From the NCBI GenBank assembly GCA_020432595.1, contig JAGQGA010000179.1:1-9152 (forward strand): 9,152 nucleotides of DNA. Direction: 5' to 3'. Below the pieces are notes generated by a model, which searched no databases, was not told where the DNA came from, and worked only from the letters and a program-made list of their open reading frames with translations. Source of the stretch: Anaerolineales bacterium (GTDB lineage Bacteria; Chloroflexota; Anaerolineae; Promineifilales; Promineifilaceae). Shown here piece by piece: positions 1 to 6,529 of the stretch. Numbering within the stretch: position 1 is the first letter of the stretch; every line of letters starts with the position of its first letter. The translations under genes and the position numbers were made by a program.

Positions 1-144
1 ATGTTTGTCCGCGTCCTATTTGGACTTCTCCGACAGGTTACTAGAACTGTACTTGCAGCCCCAGCCATATCATGCCAACGATAACCTATTTTGACCTGAA
101 AACAACACCAGGGCACGGGAAAAAGTTGGGAGGGAACAGGGAAA

Positions 145-154
145 AACGGCCGTT
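145..154. repeat. Dispersed decamer palindrome AACGGCCGTT (10 exact copies)
   Basis: This is the first of ten exact copies. The others lie at 502-511, 1361-1370, 1701-1710, 1787-1796, 3775-3784, 3836-3845, 3917-3926, 4105-4114 and 7017-7026. Near copies occur at 1299 (one inserted G) and 7830-7839 (last base differs). In random sequence of this length about 0.01 copies would be expected. The copies sit mostly inside genes and in different reading frames, and none lies in the retron island at 4520-6581. The behaviour recalls the HIP1 octamer of cyanobacteria. The function is unknown. Confidence 0.9.
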
Positions 155-186
155 TTGCCAAAACTTAATCACTTTTACAAAACTCT

Positions 187-216
187 TTCACAACTTCTCC
201 ACATCTAGCGTATAGA
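187..216 (+). promoter_or_regulatory. Candidate sigma-70-type promoter of the redox operon
   Basis: A -35-like TTCACA (187-192, 5 of 6 to TTGACA) is followed after 18 bases by a -10-like TATAGA (211-216, 4 of 6). This would start transcription near 223 and leave a leader of about 34 bases before the first ATG at 257. The motif match is moderate and rests only on position and consensus. Confidence 0.4.
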
Positions 217-256
217 CTCTCGTCTTGAAATCAAGCAGTTTTTAAGGAGATATTTT

Positions 257-664
257 ATGCAAAACCGAAAACGACTAACAAACTTGTTAATCGCTAGCAC
301 CCTAACCATCTTACTTCTCGTTGTCTTTCTGGCCTTTCGCAGTGGTGGCAATACAGCCGCCCTTGAAACCACCAACACAACCGAAACCACTATGGTGGAA
401 ATGGTGGGCGATTATGAAACCGACATTGCTGCTCTGCAAGCACAAGTGGCAAGCCTGCAAACGCAAAATGCGGCCTATGCAACCCAAAATGAAGAGCTGC
501 GAACGGCCGTTACCACCCTACAGGCTCGTGAAGGCGAATATCAAGCCCAAATCGAAGCGGCTAACCAGACCATTGAAGAGCTATCGGCTCAGGGCGGCAA
601 CCTGGCAATGGGTGGATCTACGTTTAGCGATGCCTTCCATCATCCCCACGAACACAATCGTTAA
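257..664 (+). CDS. Small membrane-anchored coiled-coil protein with His-rich tail
   Basis: I do not recognise a named family. The 135-residue product has a basic N-terminus (NRKR), one hydrophobic span at about residues 9-27, and a Thr-rich linker (about 36-46). A Gln/Ala/Glu-rich region at about 53-112 has heptad-like spacing typical of a coiled coil, and the tail contains HHPHEH (128-133). This predicts a protein anchored by an uncleaved N-terminal helix with the coiled coil outside the cell. AAGGAGA at 244-250 is a strong ribosome binding site six bases before the ATG. It is the first gene of a four-gene operon with an ApbE-like enzyme and a heme membrane protein, so a structural or metal/heme-handling role in that redox complex is possible but is inference only. 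Confidence 0.8.
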   Translation: MQNRKRLTNLLIASTLTILLLVVFLAFRSGGNTAALETTNTTETTMVEMVGDYETDIAALQAQVASLQTQNAAYATQNEELRTAVTTLQAREGEYQAQIEAANQTIEELSAQGGNLAMGGSTFSDAFHHPHEHNR

Positions 665-679
665 GATGAAGGTGACACA

Positions 680-979
680 ATGACTAAGAAAACAAAATCT
701 GACCAAAATTTAACCAAACTGAAACTCGCTCTCGCCACGGGTGGCATGATGGTCACCATCATTGGTGCCACGCTGCTTGGTAAAGAAGCAGGCACCTTAA
801 CCGCCAACAATTCGGTGAACACCAACACGGCATCGGGCATGACAACTGGGTCTGGATCAATCCTCAACCTTGACACGACCATCCCGGAATCGCTGGATTT
901 AAAGCTGGAAGCCATTCCCACCGTGTCCGCCCCCACCGTTCGCAATGTCCCCATTGCAATGGGTCGCTCTTCGAGGTAA
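680..979 (+). CDS. Small single-span membrane protein, unknown function
   Basis: The 99-residue product has a Lys-rich N-terminus, one hydrophobic span at about residues 14-34 (ending IIGATLLG), then a Thr/Ser/Asn-rich low-complexity stretch (about 40-60) and a Pro-containing tail. The likely topology is a short cytoplasmic N-terminus with the rest outside. GAAGGTG (667-673) precedes the ATG by six bases. The stop codon (977-979) is four bases before the apbE-like start, so the genes are co-transcribed and probably coupled. The stretch SGMTTGSGS (about 52-60) is Ser/Thr-rich but does not match the usual ApbE acceptor motif, in which the FMN-bearing Thr lies in an S/T-G-A-T context. No family is recognised. 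Confidence 0.75.
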   Translation: MTKKTKSDQNLTKLKLALATGGMMVTIIGATLLGKEAGTLTANNSVNTNTASGMTTGSGSILNLDTTIPESLDLKLEAIPTVSAPTVRNVPIAMGRSSR

Positions 980-983
980 GCAG

Positions 984-1952
984 ATGAACCGGCAAACCAC
1001 CCCCTCCCATTGGTGTCAGCACACCTTCCGCGCCATGGGTTGCCAGATGTCGATCTGGCTGGATATGCGCCATTCGCGGCCGGTCGACCAGCTGCTGGGC
1101 CAAGCGGAAGCGATGTTTCATCAGGCTGAAGGCGTTCTGAGTCGTTTTGATGCCACCAGTGAATTGTCCCAACTGAACAGCCGCGCTGGCCGCTGGACAC
1201 CTGTTTCTGACTTGATGTGGTCAATCCTGACCCAGGCACTTTTTCTGGCGCGTGAGACATGCGGGCTTTTTGACCCAACGCAGCTTATGGCTTTGGAAAC
1301 GGCCGGTTATGATCGTTCATTTGTCCAGATGCCAGCGGATACGGTGGGGAGTGGGGTGGTAACGGCCGTTAATCGTCACGGTCAATGGCATCAGGTACAG
1401 CTTGATGCCGTAGCACAGGCTGTCCTGCTGCCACCCAACGTCCGGCTTGACCTGGGCGGCATTGCCAAGGGGCACACGGCGCAGCAGGTGGTTGATTTTC
1501 TTGACCAGGAAGCCGCCTGTCTGGTAGATGCGAGCGGTGATTTAACCGCTGGCGATGCACCACAGGGCTGGCCGGGTTGGCCCGTTGCCATCGCAGCACC
1601 AACGCACGCTGGCAACGAGGGGAACACGGCACTGTTCCAGCTTTGGCTGGTGGACGGGACAATGGCAACTTCGGGGATTGATTATCGCCGCTGGCGACAA
1701 AACGGCCGTTTAGCCCATCATGTCATAGATCCCCGCACCAGCTTACCAGCCACCACTGATCTGTTAACGGCGACGGTGTTGGCACGAACGGCCGTTCGTG
1801 CCGAAGCCTGGGCCACAGCAGCCCTGGTAGCTGGGTCAACCACGGCCATGCAGCGATTAACAACCACAGGGCTGGCCGCCGCCTTCGTTGACCAACAAAA
1901 CAGCCTGACAGTGACCCCTGCACTCGCTCCCTTTTTGGCTGTCACAGCTTAA
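984..1952 (+). CDS. apbE: ApbE-family FAD:protein FMN transferase
   Basis: The ApbE family moves FMN from FAD onto Thr/Ser of target redox proteins in a Mg-dependent reaction. Family landmarks occur in order in the 322-residue product: FRAMGCQMSIWL (15-26), LSRFDATSELSQLN (52-65), FDPT (96-99), RLDLGGIAKGHTAQQV (154-169), VDASGDLTAGD (181-191), MATSGIDYRRW (227-237) and HHVIDPRTSLPA (245-256). The ATG at 984 is chosen over an in-frame one at 945 because it has GAGGT at 973-977 and lies just after the previous stop. Two oddities stand out. The usual NxGGD is DASGD here. The usual metal-binding Asp of the ADAxAT segment is Glu (AEAWAT, 273-278). No signal peptide or lipobox is visible, although many ApbE proteins are exported lipoproteins. 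Family assignment is firm; activity and target are not. Confidence 0.92.
   Translation: MNRQTTPSHWCQHTFRAMGCQMSIWLDMRHSRPVDQLLGQAEAMFHQAEGVLSRFDATSELSQLNSRAGRWTPVSDLMWSILTQALFLARETCGLFDPTQLMALETAGYDRSFVQMPADTVGSGVVTAVNRHGQWHQVQLDAVAQAVLLPPNVRLDLGGIAKGHTAQQVVDFLDQEAACLVDASGDLTAGDAPQGWPGWPVAIAAPTHAGNEGNTALFQLWLVDGTMATSGIDYRRWRQNGRLAHHVIDPRTSLPATTDLLTATVLARTAVRAEAWATAALVAGSTTAMQRLTTTGLAAAFVDQQNSLTVTPALAPFLAVTA
1781..1802. repeat. 22-bp perfect palindrome inside apbE
   Basis: The AACGGCCGTT decamer at 1787-1796 is extended by six matching bases on each side (GGCACG on the left, CGTGCC on the right), giving an uninterrupted 22-bp inverted repeat with no loop. It lies in the coding sequence for LARTAVRA. 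It could form a cruciform or bind a dimeric protein. No function can be assigned. Confidence 0.85.
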
Positions 1953-1977
1953 CCAATCTCATACGAGGAAAAATCAT

Positions 1978-2541
1978 ATGTCTGCAATTTTTAACAATGA
2001 AACAATCTGGTATCTAGTACGCTCCAGCGGCACAGTTGCCTACTTTTTTCTGGCCGCCTCTACGATCTGGGGACTTGCCCTGAGCAGCCAGCTTTTGAAA
2101 AATTGGGTGCCCGGCCAACTATCCCTAGCCATGCACAACTATCTTTCATGGAACGCCATCGGGCTGACGCTACTGCACGCCATACTACTTCTGTTCAGCG
2201 GCTTTATGGATTACACCGTCCTGAATCTGCTGGTACCCTTCACTGGGCCTTTCAGTCCTTTTTGGGTTGGGCTTGGGGTCATTGGAATGTATCTCATGAT
2301 CTTAACCACCCTCACTTTTTACATTCGCCAGCGAATCGGGTATCGCACATTCCATATCATTCATTATCTGACCTATGCGGGTTTTGTGTTGTCATTGCTA
2401 CATAGCTGGTTTGCAGGCACCGACACACCAGCCTTAGAGATTATGTACATGTCTACAGGGCTTTTGGTGTTTTTCCTAACCGTCTATCGGGTCTTAACTG
2501 CCGTGAGCAGCCGCCGGATCACGATACCACAGCAGGTGTAG
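1978..2541 (+). CDS. Ferric-reductase-like transmembrane heme protein
   Basis: The 187-residue, strongly hydrophobic product has about five or six membrane helices and the histidine layout of the ferric-reductase-like transmembrane family, which also includes MsrQ/YedZ and NOX cores. His53 and His67 lie 14 apart in one helix (AMHNYLSWNAIGLTLLH). His126/His129 and His142 lie in another (HIIHYLTYAGFVLSLLH), with 13 between 129 and 142. Such pairs normally bind two stacked b-type hemes that carry electrons across the membrane. No FAD/NAD-binding domain follows, so it needs a partner. GAGGAA (1965-1970) precedes the ATG by seven bases. It is the last gene of the operon, 25 bases after the apbE-like gene, which supports a membrane electron-transfer role. 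The exact donor and acceptor are unknown. Confidence 0.88.
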   Translation: MSAIFNNETIWYLVRSSGTVAYFFLAASTIWGLALSSQLLKNWVPGQLSLAMHNYLSWNAIGLTLLHAILLLFSGFMDYTVLNLLVPFTGPFSPFWVGLGVIGMYLMILTTLTFYIRQRIGYRTFHIIHYLTYAGFVLSLLHSWFAGTDTPALEIMYMSTGLLVFFLTVYRVLTAVSSRRITIPQQV

Positions 2542-2545
2542 GTTG

Positions 2546-2596
2546 CTGAACTAGGTTGGCGCAGTCCTGTATAGGGCTGACGCCAACCTAGTTCAG
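2546..2596. terminator. Long hairpin, probable bidirectional terminator
   Basis: A perfect 16-bp stem (2546-2561 with 2581-2596) continues, after a one-base bulge (A2580), into a 7-bp stem (2562-2568 with 2573-2579, one G-T pair) with loop GTAT. It starts five bases after the stop of the heme-protein gene and lies 23 bases beyond the stop of the convergent HEAT-like gene. TTTT follows at 2604-2607 on the + side. Position and symmetry fit termination for both operons, though a classic U-tract directly after the stem is missing. Confidence 0.8.
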
Positions 2597-2619
2597 AGCA
2601 CACTTTTCAAGTCTATGGC

Positions 2620-3504
2620 TTAACGCCGTTTCCGTTTGTTCTTCTGCTTTTGCTTCTTTGCCTTGTTATGCGCCTGCTGTAAGCGGCGTGTCTCTTTTTT
2701 GGCAGCTTCCGCAGCTGCTTTAGCCTCATCTTTCGGCGCGGTGTCTGGATGACGCCCCATCAAGCGGTCTAGCTGCGCCAATGGCGAGAAATCCTCTCCC
2801 AACCAGCCGTAGCGCGGCGGTGGCGTTATCCGTTCGGTTAACAAACCTAATCTGATTTGCACCTCTTCCCAATCCCCCATCACTGACAGATCAACATCCT
2901 CGGCTGCAAAAGCTGCTTCCATCACATCTGCTCGCTCCACCGCCTTTAGTTCAGCCATAGAGGCAATCAAAGAAGCATTCAGTTCGGGTGGCTGCTTGGC
3001 GTGTTTTTCAAGCCGCTGCGCTAACAGTTCAACACACGCATCCCTCGTCTCTGGATGCTTCAAGCCTATGTATTCCAATGTAGAGGATGCAGCCACACGC
3101 GGCCAAATACCATGCTGTGGGTCAGCTAAAAAAGCACCTAACGGGGTAACTGCTGCTGCCCCAAAATGGGCAAGCACTCGTGGCAAATCTTCCGATGTCC
3201 AATCATCTATAAAATCGTTATCAGGATGCTGGCGCAGCAGCAAATGTATCAATGGCTCGATAGCCCTGGGATCACCAAGCTGGGCTAAAGCTCGCCAGGC
3301 ATGAATGCCCGCCCACACTTCTAAACTATCAGTATCACGCCAAAAAAGCTCATCATCTTGCGCTAAGCGGATTAACTCATCAACATCGTTATTTGTAAGA
3401 CCAAATTGCGCTGGATAATCAAGCCAATTCTGCATGCCTTCATGACATTCTCCTAATGTCACCAAGGCCAACACGGGTAATGTATATTCCTTGAACTCAC
3501 TCAT
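2620..3504 (-). CDS. HEAT-like repeat protein with basic C-terminal tail
   Basis: I recognise the fold type but not a named family. The 294-residue product contains helical-repeat segments typical of HEAT/PBS-lyase-like proteins, for example residues 67-92 (HAWRALAQLGDPRAIEPLIH) and 104-128 (SEDLPRVLAHFGAAAVTPLGAF). Acidic and Trp-containing helices lie around them. From about residue 255 it becomes a charged Ala/Lys/Arg helix ending in a strongly basic tail (KKQKQKNKRKRR). The ATG at 3504 is chosen over an upstream in-frame one at 3567 because an AGGAAGGTGGAA ribosome site lies just before it and the longer form would run through the preceding gene. The start overlaps the stop of the oxidoreductase gene by eight bases (ATGAGTGA), so translation is probably coupled. 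The tail suggests nucleic-acid or ribosome contact, which is inference. Confidence 0.82.
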   Translation of the reverse strand: MSEFKEYTLPVLALVTLGECHEGMQNWLDYPAQFGLTNNDVDELIRLAQDDELFWRDTDSLEVWAGIHAWRALAQLGDPRAIEPLIHLLLRQHPDNDFIDDWTSEDLPRVLAHFGAAAVTPLGAFLADPQHGIWPRVAASSTLEYIGLKHPETRDACVELLAQRLEKHAKQPPELNASLIASMAELKAVERADVMEAAFAAEDVDLSVMGDWEEVQIRLGLLTERITPPPRYGWLGEDFSPLAQLDRLMGRHPDTAPKDEAKAAAEAAKKETRRLQQAHNKAKKQKQKNKRKRR

Positions 3505-4567
3505 TTCCACCTTCCTTGCGCCCCCACCGTTCCGGCCGCTGCCAAAACGCATCGGCACGACCGCCATAAAATTGTGTCAGCACCTGATCTTGCACGCGGG
3601 CAGTCCGCAGGGCAGATTGCCCTGTGCTGGCACAGACACCATTCCCCAACAACTCATCCACAATCATTTGAATGAGAGGCTGCTGAATGTGCTTGGGGTT
3701 GGGCAGGTCAAATAGCTCCACGCCCGCCTCGGTTTCCAGCCGCACTGGCTCATCGCCAAAGGTGGAGAGGGACAAACGGCCGTTTCTCCCCACCAACTCA
3801 ATCAGATCCTCCCGCCCATAGCCGCAAAAGTCCCAAACGGCCGTTCCCAACGCCCCAGTAGCCGTGCGGAACGTCATCGCCACGCCATCTTCTACCTGGT
3901 AATGGGGGGAACGATTAACGGCCGTTCCCGCCACATCCAGCAGCGGCCCCACCATAAAGTCCAAAATATCCAGCGTGTGGCTGCCCAAATCCATAAAAAG
4001 GCCGCCCCCCGCCTGTTCCGCTTGTAGCCGCCAGGGAAGGTGGTTGGGGTCGTGGTCGTGGGTGGAACGGGTGTAGCGGTAGTGGATGTGGGTGAGGAGA
4101 CCAAAACGGCCGTTTTGCACCAACTCCCGTGCTTTTAGAAAACGAGGCAGCCCGCGCCGATAATACGCCACAAACAGCGGTACCCCCGCTGCCGCAAACG
4201 CCATTGCCATCGCCTCCCCCTCCGCTGCGCTGCGGGCAATCGGCTTTTCCATATAACACGGCTTCCCCGCTGCCGCCACCCGCAGCGCATAATCCAAATG
4301 GCTGCCCGGCGGCGTTGCCACATACACCGCATCCACCTCCGGGTCGTGGATAATCTCGTCAGCCTCGGTCGTCCACTTCGCCACCCCATGCCGCCGCGCA
4401 TAATCCGCCGCCAGCTCCCCATTGCGCCGCATCACCGCCACCAGCTTGCTCCCTCGCGCCTGCTGCAACGCTGGCCCGCTCTTCACCTCTGTCACATTTC
4501 CACAGCCGATAATGCCCCAACATACAACTTTATGATCTAAACCAAGTTTTCTAACATTTTCTGGCAT
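3497..4567 (-). CDS. Gfo/Idh/MocA-family NAD(P)-dependent oxidoreductase
   Basis: The 356-residue product has the usual two-domain layout. A Rossmann domain carries the dinucleotide-binding motif GIIGCG (18-23) and ATPPGSH (84-90), and the EKP motif (107-109) holds the catalytic-site Lys. A C-terminal alpha/beta substrate domain contains GGGLFMDLGSHTLDIL (187-202), whose His197 matches the catalytic His. Members oxidise or reduce sugars, inositols and related compounds; the substrate cannot be read from sequence. The only start is the ATG at 4567, with no good ribosome site. The first 13 residues (MPENVRKLGLDHK) are encoded by AT-rich DNA unlike the rest of the gene, so the 5' end may have been rebuilt when the neighbouring retron inserted. 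The gene is coupled to the downstream HEAT-like gene and contains four of the AACGGCCGTT copies. Confidence 0.93.
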   Translation of the reverse strand: MPENVRKLGLDHKVVCWGIIGCGNVTEVKSGPALQQARGSKLVAVMRRNGELAADYARRHGVAKWTTEADEIIHDPEVDAVYVATPPGSHLDYALRVAAAGKPCYMEKPIARSAAEGEAMAMAFAAAGVPLFVAYYRRGLPRFLKARELVQNGRFGLLTHIHYRYTRSTHDHDPNHLPWRLQAEQAGGGLFMDLGSHTLDILDFMVGPLLDVAGTAVNRSPHYQVEDGVAMTFRTATGALGTAVWDFCGYGREDLIELVGRNGRLSLSTFGDEPVRLETEAGVELFDLPNPKHIQQPLIQMIVDELLGNGVCASTGQSALRTARVQDQVLTQFYGGRADAFWQRPERWGRKEGGNE

Positions 4568-4599
4568 AAAACATCAACTTCGATACAATTAGTGAATAT

Positions 4600-4610
4600 A
4601 ATACCCGCAA
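4600..4610 (+). repeat. Retron a1 arm (inverted repeat, left)
   Basis: AATACCCGCAA is exactly complementary to 4728-4738. Including flanks, 15 of 16 bases pair (4595-4610 with 4728-4743). This is the expected a1 position at the 5' end of the retron RNA. Confidence 0.82.
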
Positions 4611-4727
4611 CAGTAAATAGATTTTTGTTGTGTTACGCGACAATTTTTAGTAAGTTTATCTTTACGCTCATGTGCCTGTAGTTGCTTTGCTGCTGCTCGG
4701 CCGGGCTTCGCGATAAGGTTGTATTTT

Positions 4728-4738
4728 TTGCGGGTATT
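4728..4738 (+). repeat. Retron a2 arm (inverted repeat, right)
   Basis: TTGCGGGTATT is the exact reverse complement of 4600-4610, at the 3' end of the RNA segment and 30 bases before the RT start codon, the usual place for a2. Confidence 0.82.
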
Positions 4739-4768
4739 CTATTTTAAACCGTGCCTTAAATAAGTGAA

Positions 4769-6529
4769 ATGAATTCTACCACATCTTCCCTATCTAATAG
4801 TCTCGTAGAGAAGTTCACGCAGCTTTCTACACCTCGTGATGTCGCTGACTTGTTAGAAGTACCATACCAAAATCTCACTTACTATCTATACAGGATGCCA
4901 GAGGCACAACGATACACCACCTTTAAGTTAGCAAAAGCATCAGGTGGTTTCAGAATTATATCGGTACCCAACCATTCTCTAAAGATTCTACAACAAAAGC
5001 TAAATCATATATTACAAATGGTGTATCAACCTAAAGCCTCTGTTCATGGTTTCTTACAAGGTAAGAGCATATTAACAAATGCAGAAAGGCATGTTAAACG
5101 CAAATACGTTTTAAATCTAGATATTGAGGCTTTTTTTCCTTCGATCAACTTTGGACGAGTACGGGGAATGTTCATAGCCGCTCCTTATAACCTTCCAGAA
5201 AATGTAGCTACTGTGCTTGCTCAAATTTGTTGCTACCAAAATCAACTTCCTCAAGGTGCGCCCACTTCGCCCATTATATCAAATATGATCTGCTCAAGAA
5301 TGGATGTGGCACTAAAAAGACTTGCCCAAACTTACAAATGTACATACACAAGATATGCTGATGACATTACATTCTCAACCTCAAAACCCCAATTTCCCCC
5401 ACAGATTGCCTCTATATTTAATAAACAAGAAACGTCAGTTATTGTATTAGGAACCGAACTAAACCATGTCATAGAATCAAATGGGTTTGAAGTTAATTCT
5501 TCTAAGGTGCGCTTACAAACAAAAAACCATCGACAAGAGGTAACAGGTGTAACCGTTAATCGGTTCCCCAATGTAAAGAGGGCTTATATTCGCGAGATCC
5601 GTGCTATGTTGCATAGTTGGCGCGAAAACGGTTTTACGGAAGCTGAACAAATCTTTCGCGAAAAATACGACAGTAAACAAGAAAATCGTAACCCTAACTT
5701 ACCCATACCCAGTTTTGCAAAGGTTCTTCGAGGCAAGATTGAATTTTTAGGGGCAGTACGGGGCAAAAATGACCATATATACCTTCGTTATTTAAACGAA
5801 TTAAGCAGTTTAGCTCCTCCAGGTACTATCAAATTACCTAAAAGCGTTGGCAAATCCAATATTATCAAGCTTAAACCTACCGTTTACGTAGAAGGGAAAA
5901 CTGACAAAAAAATCCTATCTATTGCATGGGCTAAACTATTTGAGTCAAGACCGATTCCCTTTAATATCGAGGATTCAAATCTATCTCAAACTGACCAAGG
6001 AGGCGGATTAGGGGGTGCAGAAATACTCAAGCAGTTTATAAGTGTAGTTCGTGAAGACCATTTACACTTAGCCATCGCAATGTTTGACCACGATCAAGAA
6101 GGGATAAAATGTTATAATTCTTTGCCTAAATATTTCGACCAAGTATCTGAGCTTGAAGCTAAAATCTCTAGGCATGGCAAAGCAGCAGCATTCCTCCTTC
6201 CTGCCTCTGATCAAAAAAGCGAGTATATTAAATACGAAAACTTTGTAATAGAGTACCTATTTAGTGATGCGGCTTTGGCTAAAACAACTGAAGACGCTCA
6301 GGGGCTTATATTCCAGCAAGCTTCTATTGAGCAGCGAATAGTAGGCTCTGGAAAATCATTTCGTCTTTCAAGTACACCAAGCTCCATACCTGAGACCCGC
6401 ACCATCAAAGAAGGCAAGGTAGTTTTCGCTGAACGAATTGTTCCCCATTTAGATAAATCAGAATTTACGGAATTCCGATTTGTGTTTGCTAAAATCCAGC
6501 AGATAATCACTTACATGGCTTCTTTGTAA
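4769..6529 (+). CDS. Retron reverse transcriptase fused to a TOPRIM-type domain
   Basis: The 586-residue product has two parts. Residues about 40-345 are a reverse transcriptase. They include HGFLQGKSI (93-101), the retron signature NAxxH (NAERH, 104-108), VLNLDIEAFFPSI with catalytic Asp118, PQGAPTSP (161-168), YADD (196-199) and the retron thumb motif VTG (258-260). Residues about 370-586 match a TOPRIM-like nuclease domain: VYVEGKTDKKIL (372-383) with Glu375, FDHDQEG (439-445) supplying the DxD pair Asp440/Asp442, and NFVIEYLF (491-498) with a third acidic residue, Glu495. A DUF4435-like TOPRIM relative is an alternative label. The RT should make msDNA from the RNA encoded just upstream; the C-terminal part is presumably the toxic effector. 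All catalytic motifs look intact. The ribosome site is weak. DNA is AT-rich compared with both flanks and lacks the host decamer, pointing to horizontal transfer. RT assignment is firm; TOPRIM assignment is strong but by motif only. Confidence 0.95.
   Translation: MNSTTSSLSNSLVEKFTQLSTPRDVADLLEVPYQNLTYYLYRMPEAQRYTTFKLAKASGGFRIISVPNHSLKILQQKLNHILQMVYQPKASVHGFLQGKSILTNAERHVKRKYVLNLDIEAFFPSINFGRVRGMFIAAPYNLPENVATVLAQICCYQNQLPQGAPTSPIISNMICSRMDVALKRLAQTYKCTYTRYADDITFSTSKPQFPPQIASIFNKQETSVIVLGTELNHVIESNGFEVNSSKVRLQTKNHRQEVTGVTVNRFPNVKRAYIREIRAMLHSWRENGFTEAEQIFREKYDSKQENRNPNLPIPSFAKVLRGKIEFLGAVRGKNDHIYLRYLNELSSLAPPGTIKLPKSVGKSNIIKLKPTVYVEGKTDKKILSIAWAKLFESRPIPFNIEDSNLSQTDQGGGLGGAEILKQFISVVREDHLHLAIAMFDHDQEGIKCYNSLPKYFDQVSELEAKISRHGKAAAFLLPASDQKSEYIKYENFVIEYLFSDAALAKTTEDAQGLIFQQASIEQRIVGSGKSFRLSSTPSSIPETRTIKEGKVVFAERIVPHLDKSEFTEFRFVFAKIQQIITYMASL

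Larger units (their letters stand above)
1..256. other. Intergenic leader upstream of the redox operon
   Basis: No credible gene is visible on either strand. The stretch holds a fragment resembling the intergenic repeat found again near 7755 (positions 4-20 match 7755-7771 at 15 of 17 bases), one copy of the AACGGCCGTT palindrome (145-154) and a candidate promoter (187-216). The part from about 160 onward is AT-richer, as expected for a promoter region. Confidence 0.6.
4594..4744 (+). ncRNA. Candidate retron msr-msd non-coding RNA
   Basis: Retrons carry a structured RNA just upstream of the RT gene, closed by paired ends a1 and a2, which the RT partly copies into multicopy single-stranded DNA. 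Here 4600-4610 (AATACCCGCAA) is the exact reverse complement of 4728-4738, and pairing extends outward past one mismatch to about 4595/4743. Just inside a1, 4625-4632 pairs with 4636-4643 (8 bp, two G-U, loop UUA), the short stem-loop form typical of msr. A second, GC-rich imperfect stem around 4687-4713 with apex loop GGCC could belong to msd. G4613 or G4620 just after a1 could be the branching guanosine. The segment ends 24 bases before the RT start. Exact ends and the msr/msd boundary are inferred. Confidence 0.8.

Noticed and set aside
661..1278. 205-codon open frame on the - strand across the 99-residue gene and apbE
   Set aside because: It overlaps two well-supported + strand genes with ribosome sites and shows no family motifs. 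It is an antisense shadow of GC-rich coding.
3505..3567. N-terminal extension of the HEAT-like protein from an ATG at 3567
   Set aside because: It would overlap the oxidoreductase gene by about 70 bases. The ATG at 3504 has a good ribosome site and a normal coupling overlap.
4769..6529. Group II intron or diversity-generating retroelement RT
   Set aside because: NAxxH and VTG are retron signatures; no intron maturase domain, intron RNA, template/variable repeat pair or variable protein gene is visible.
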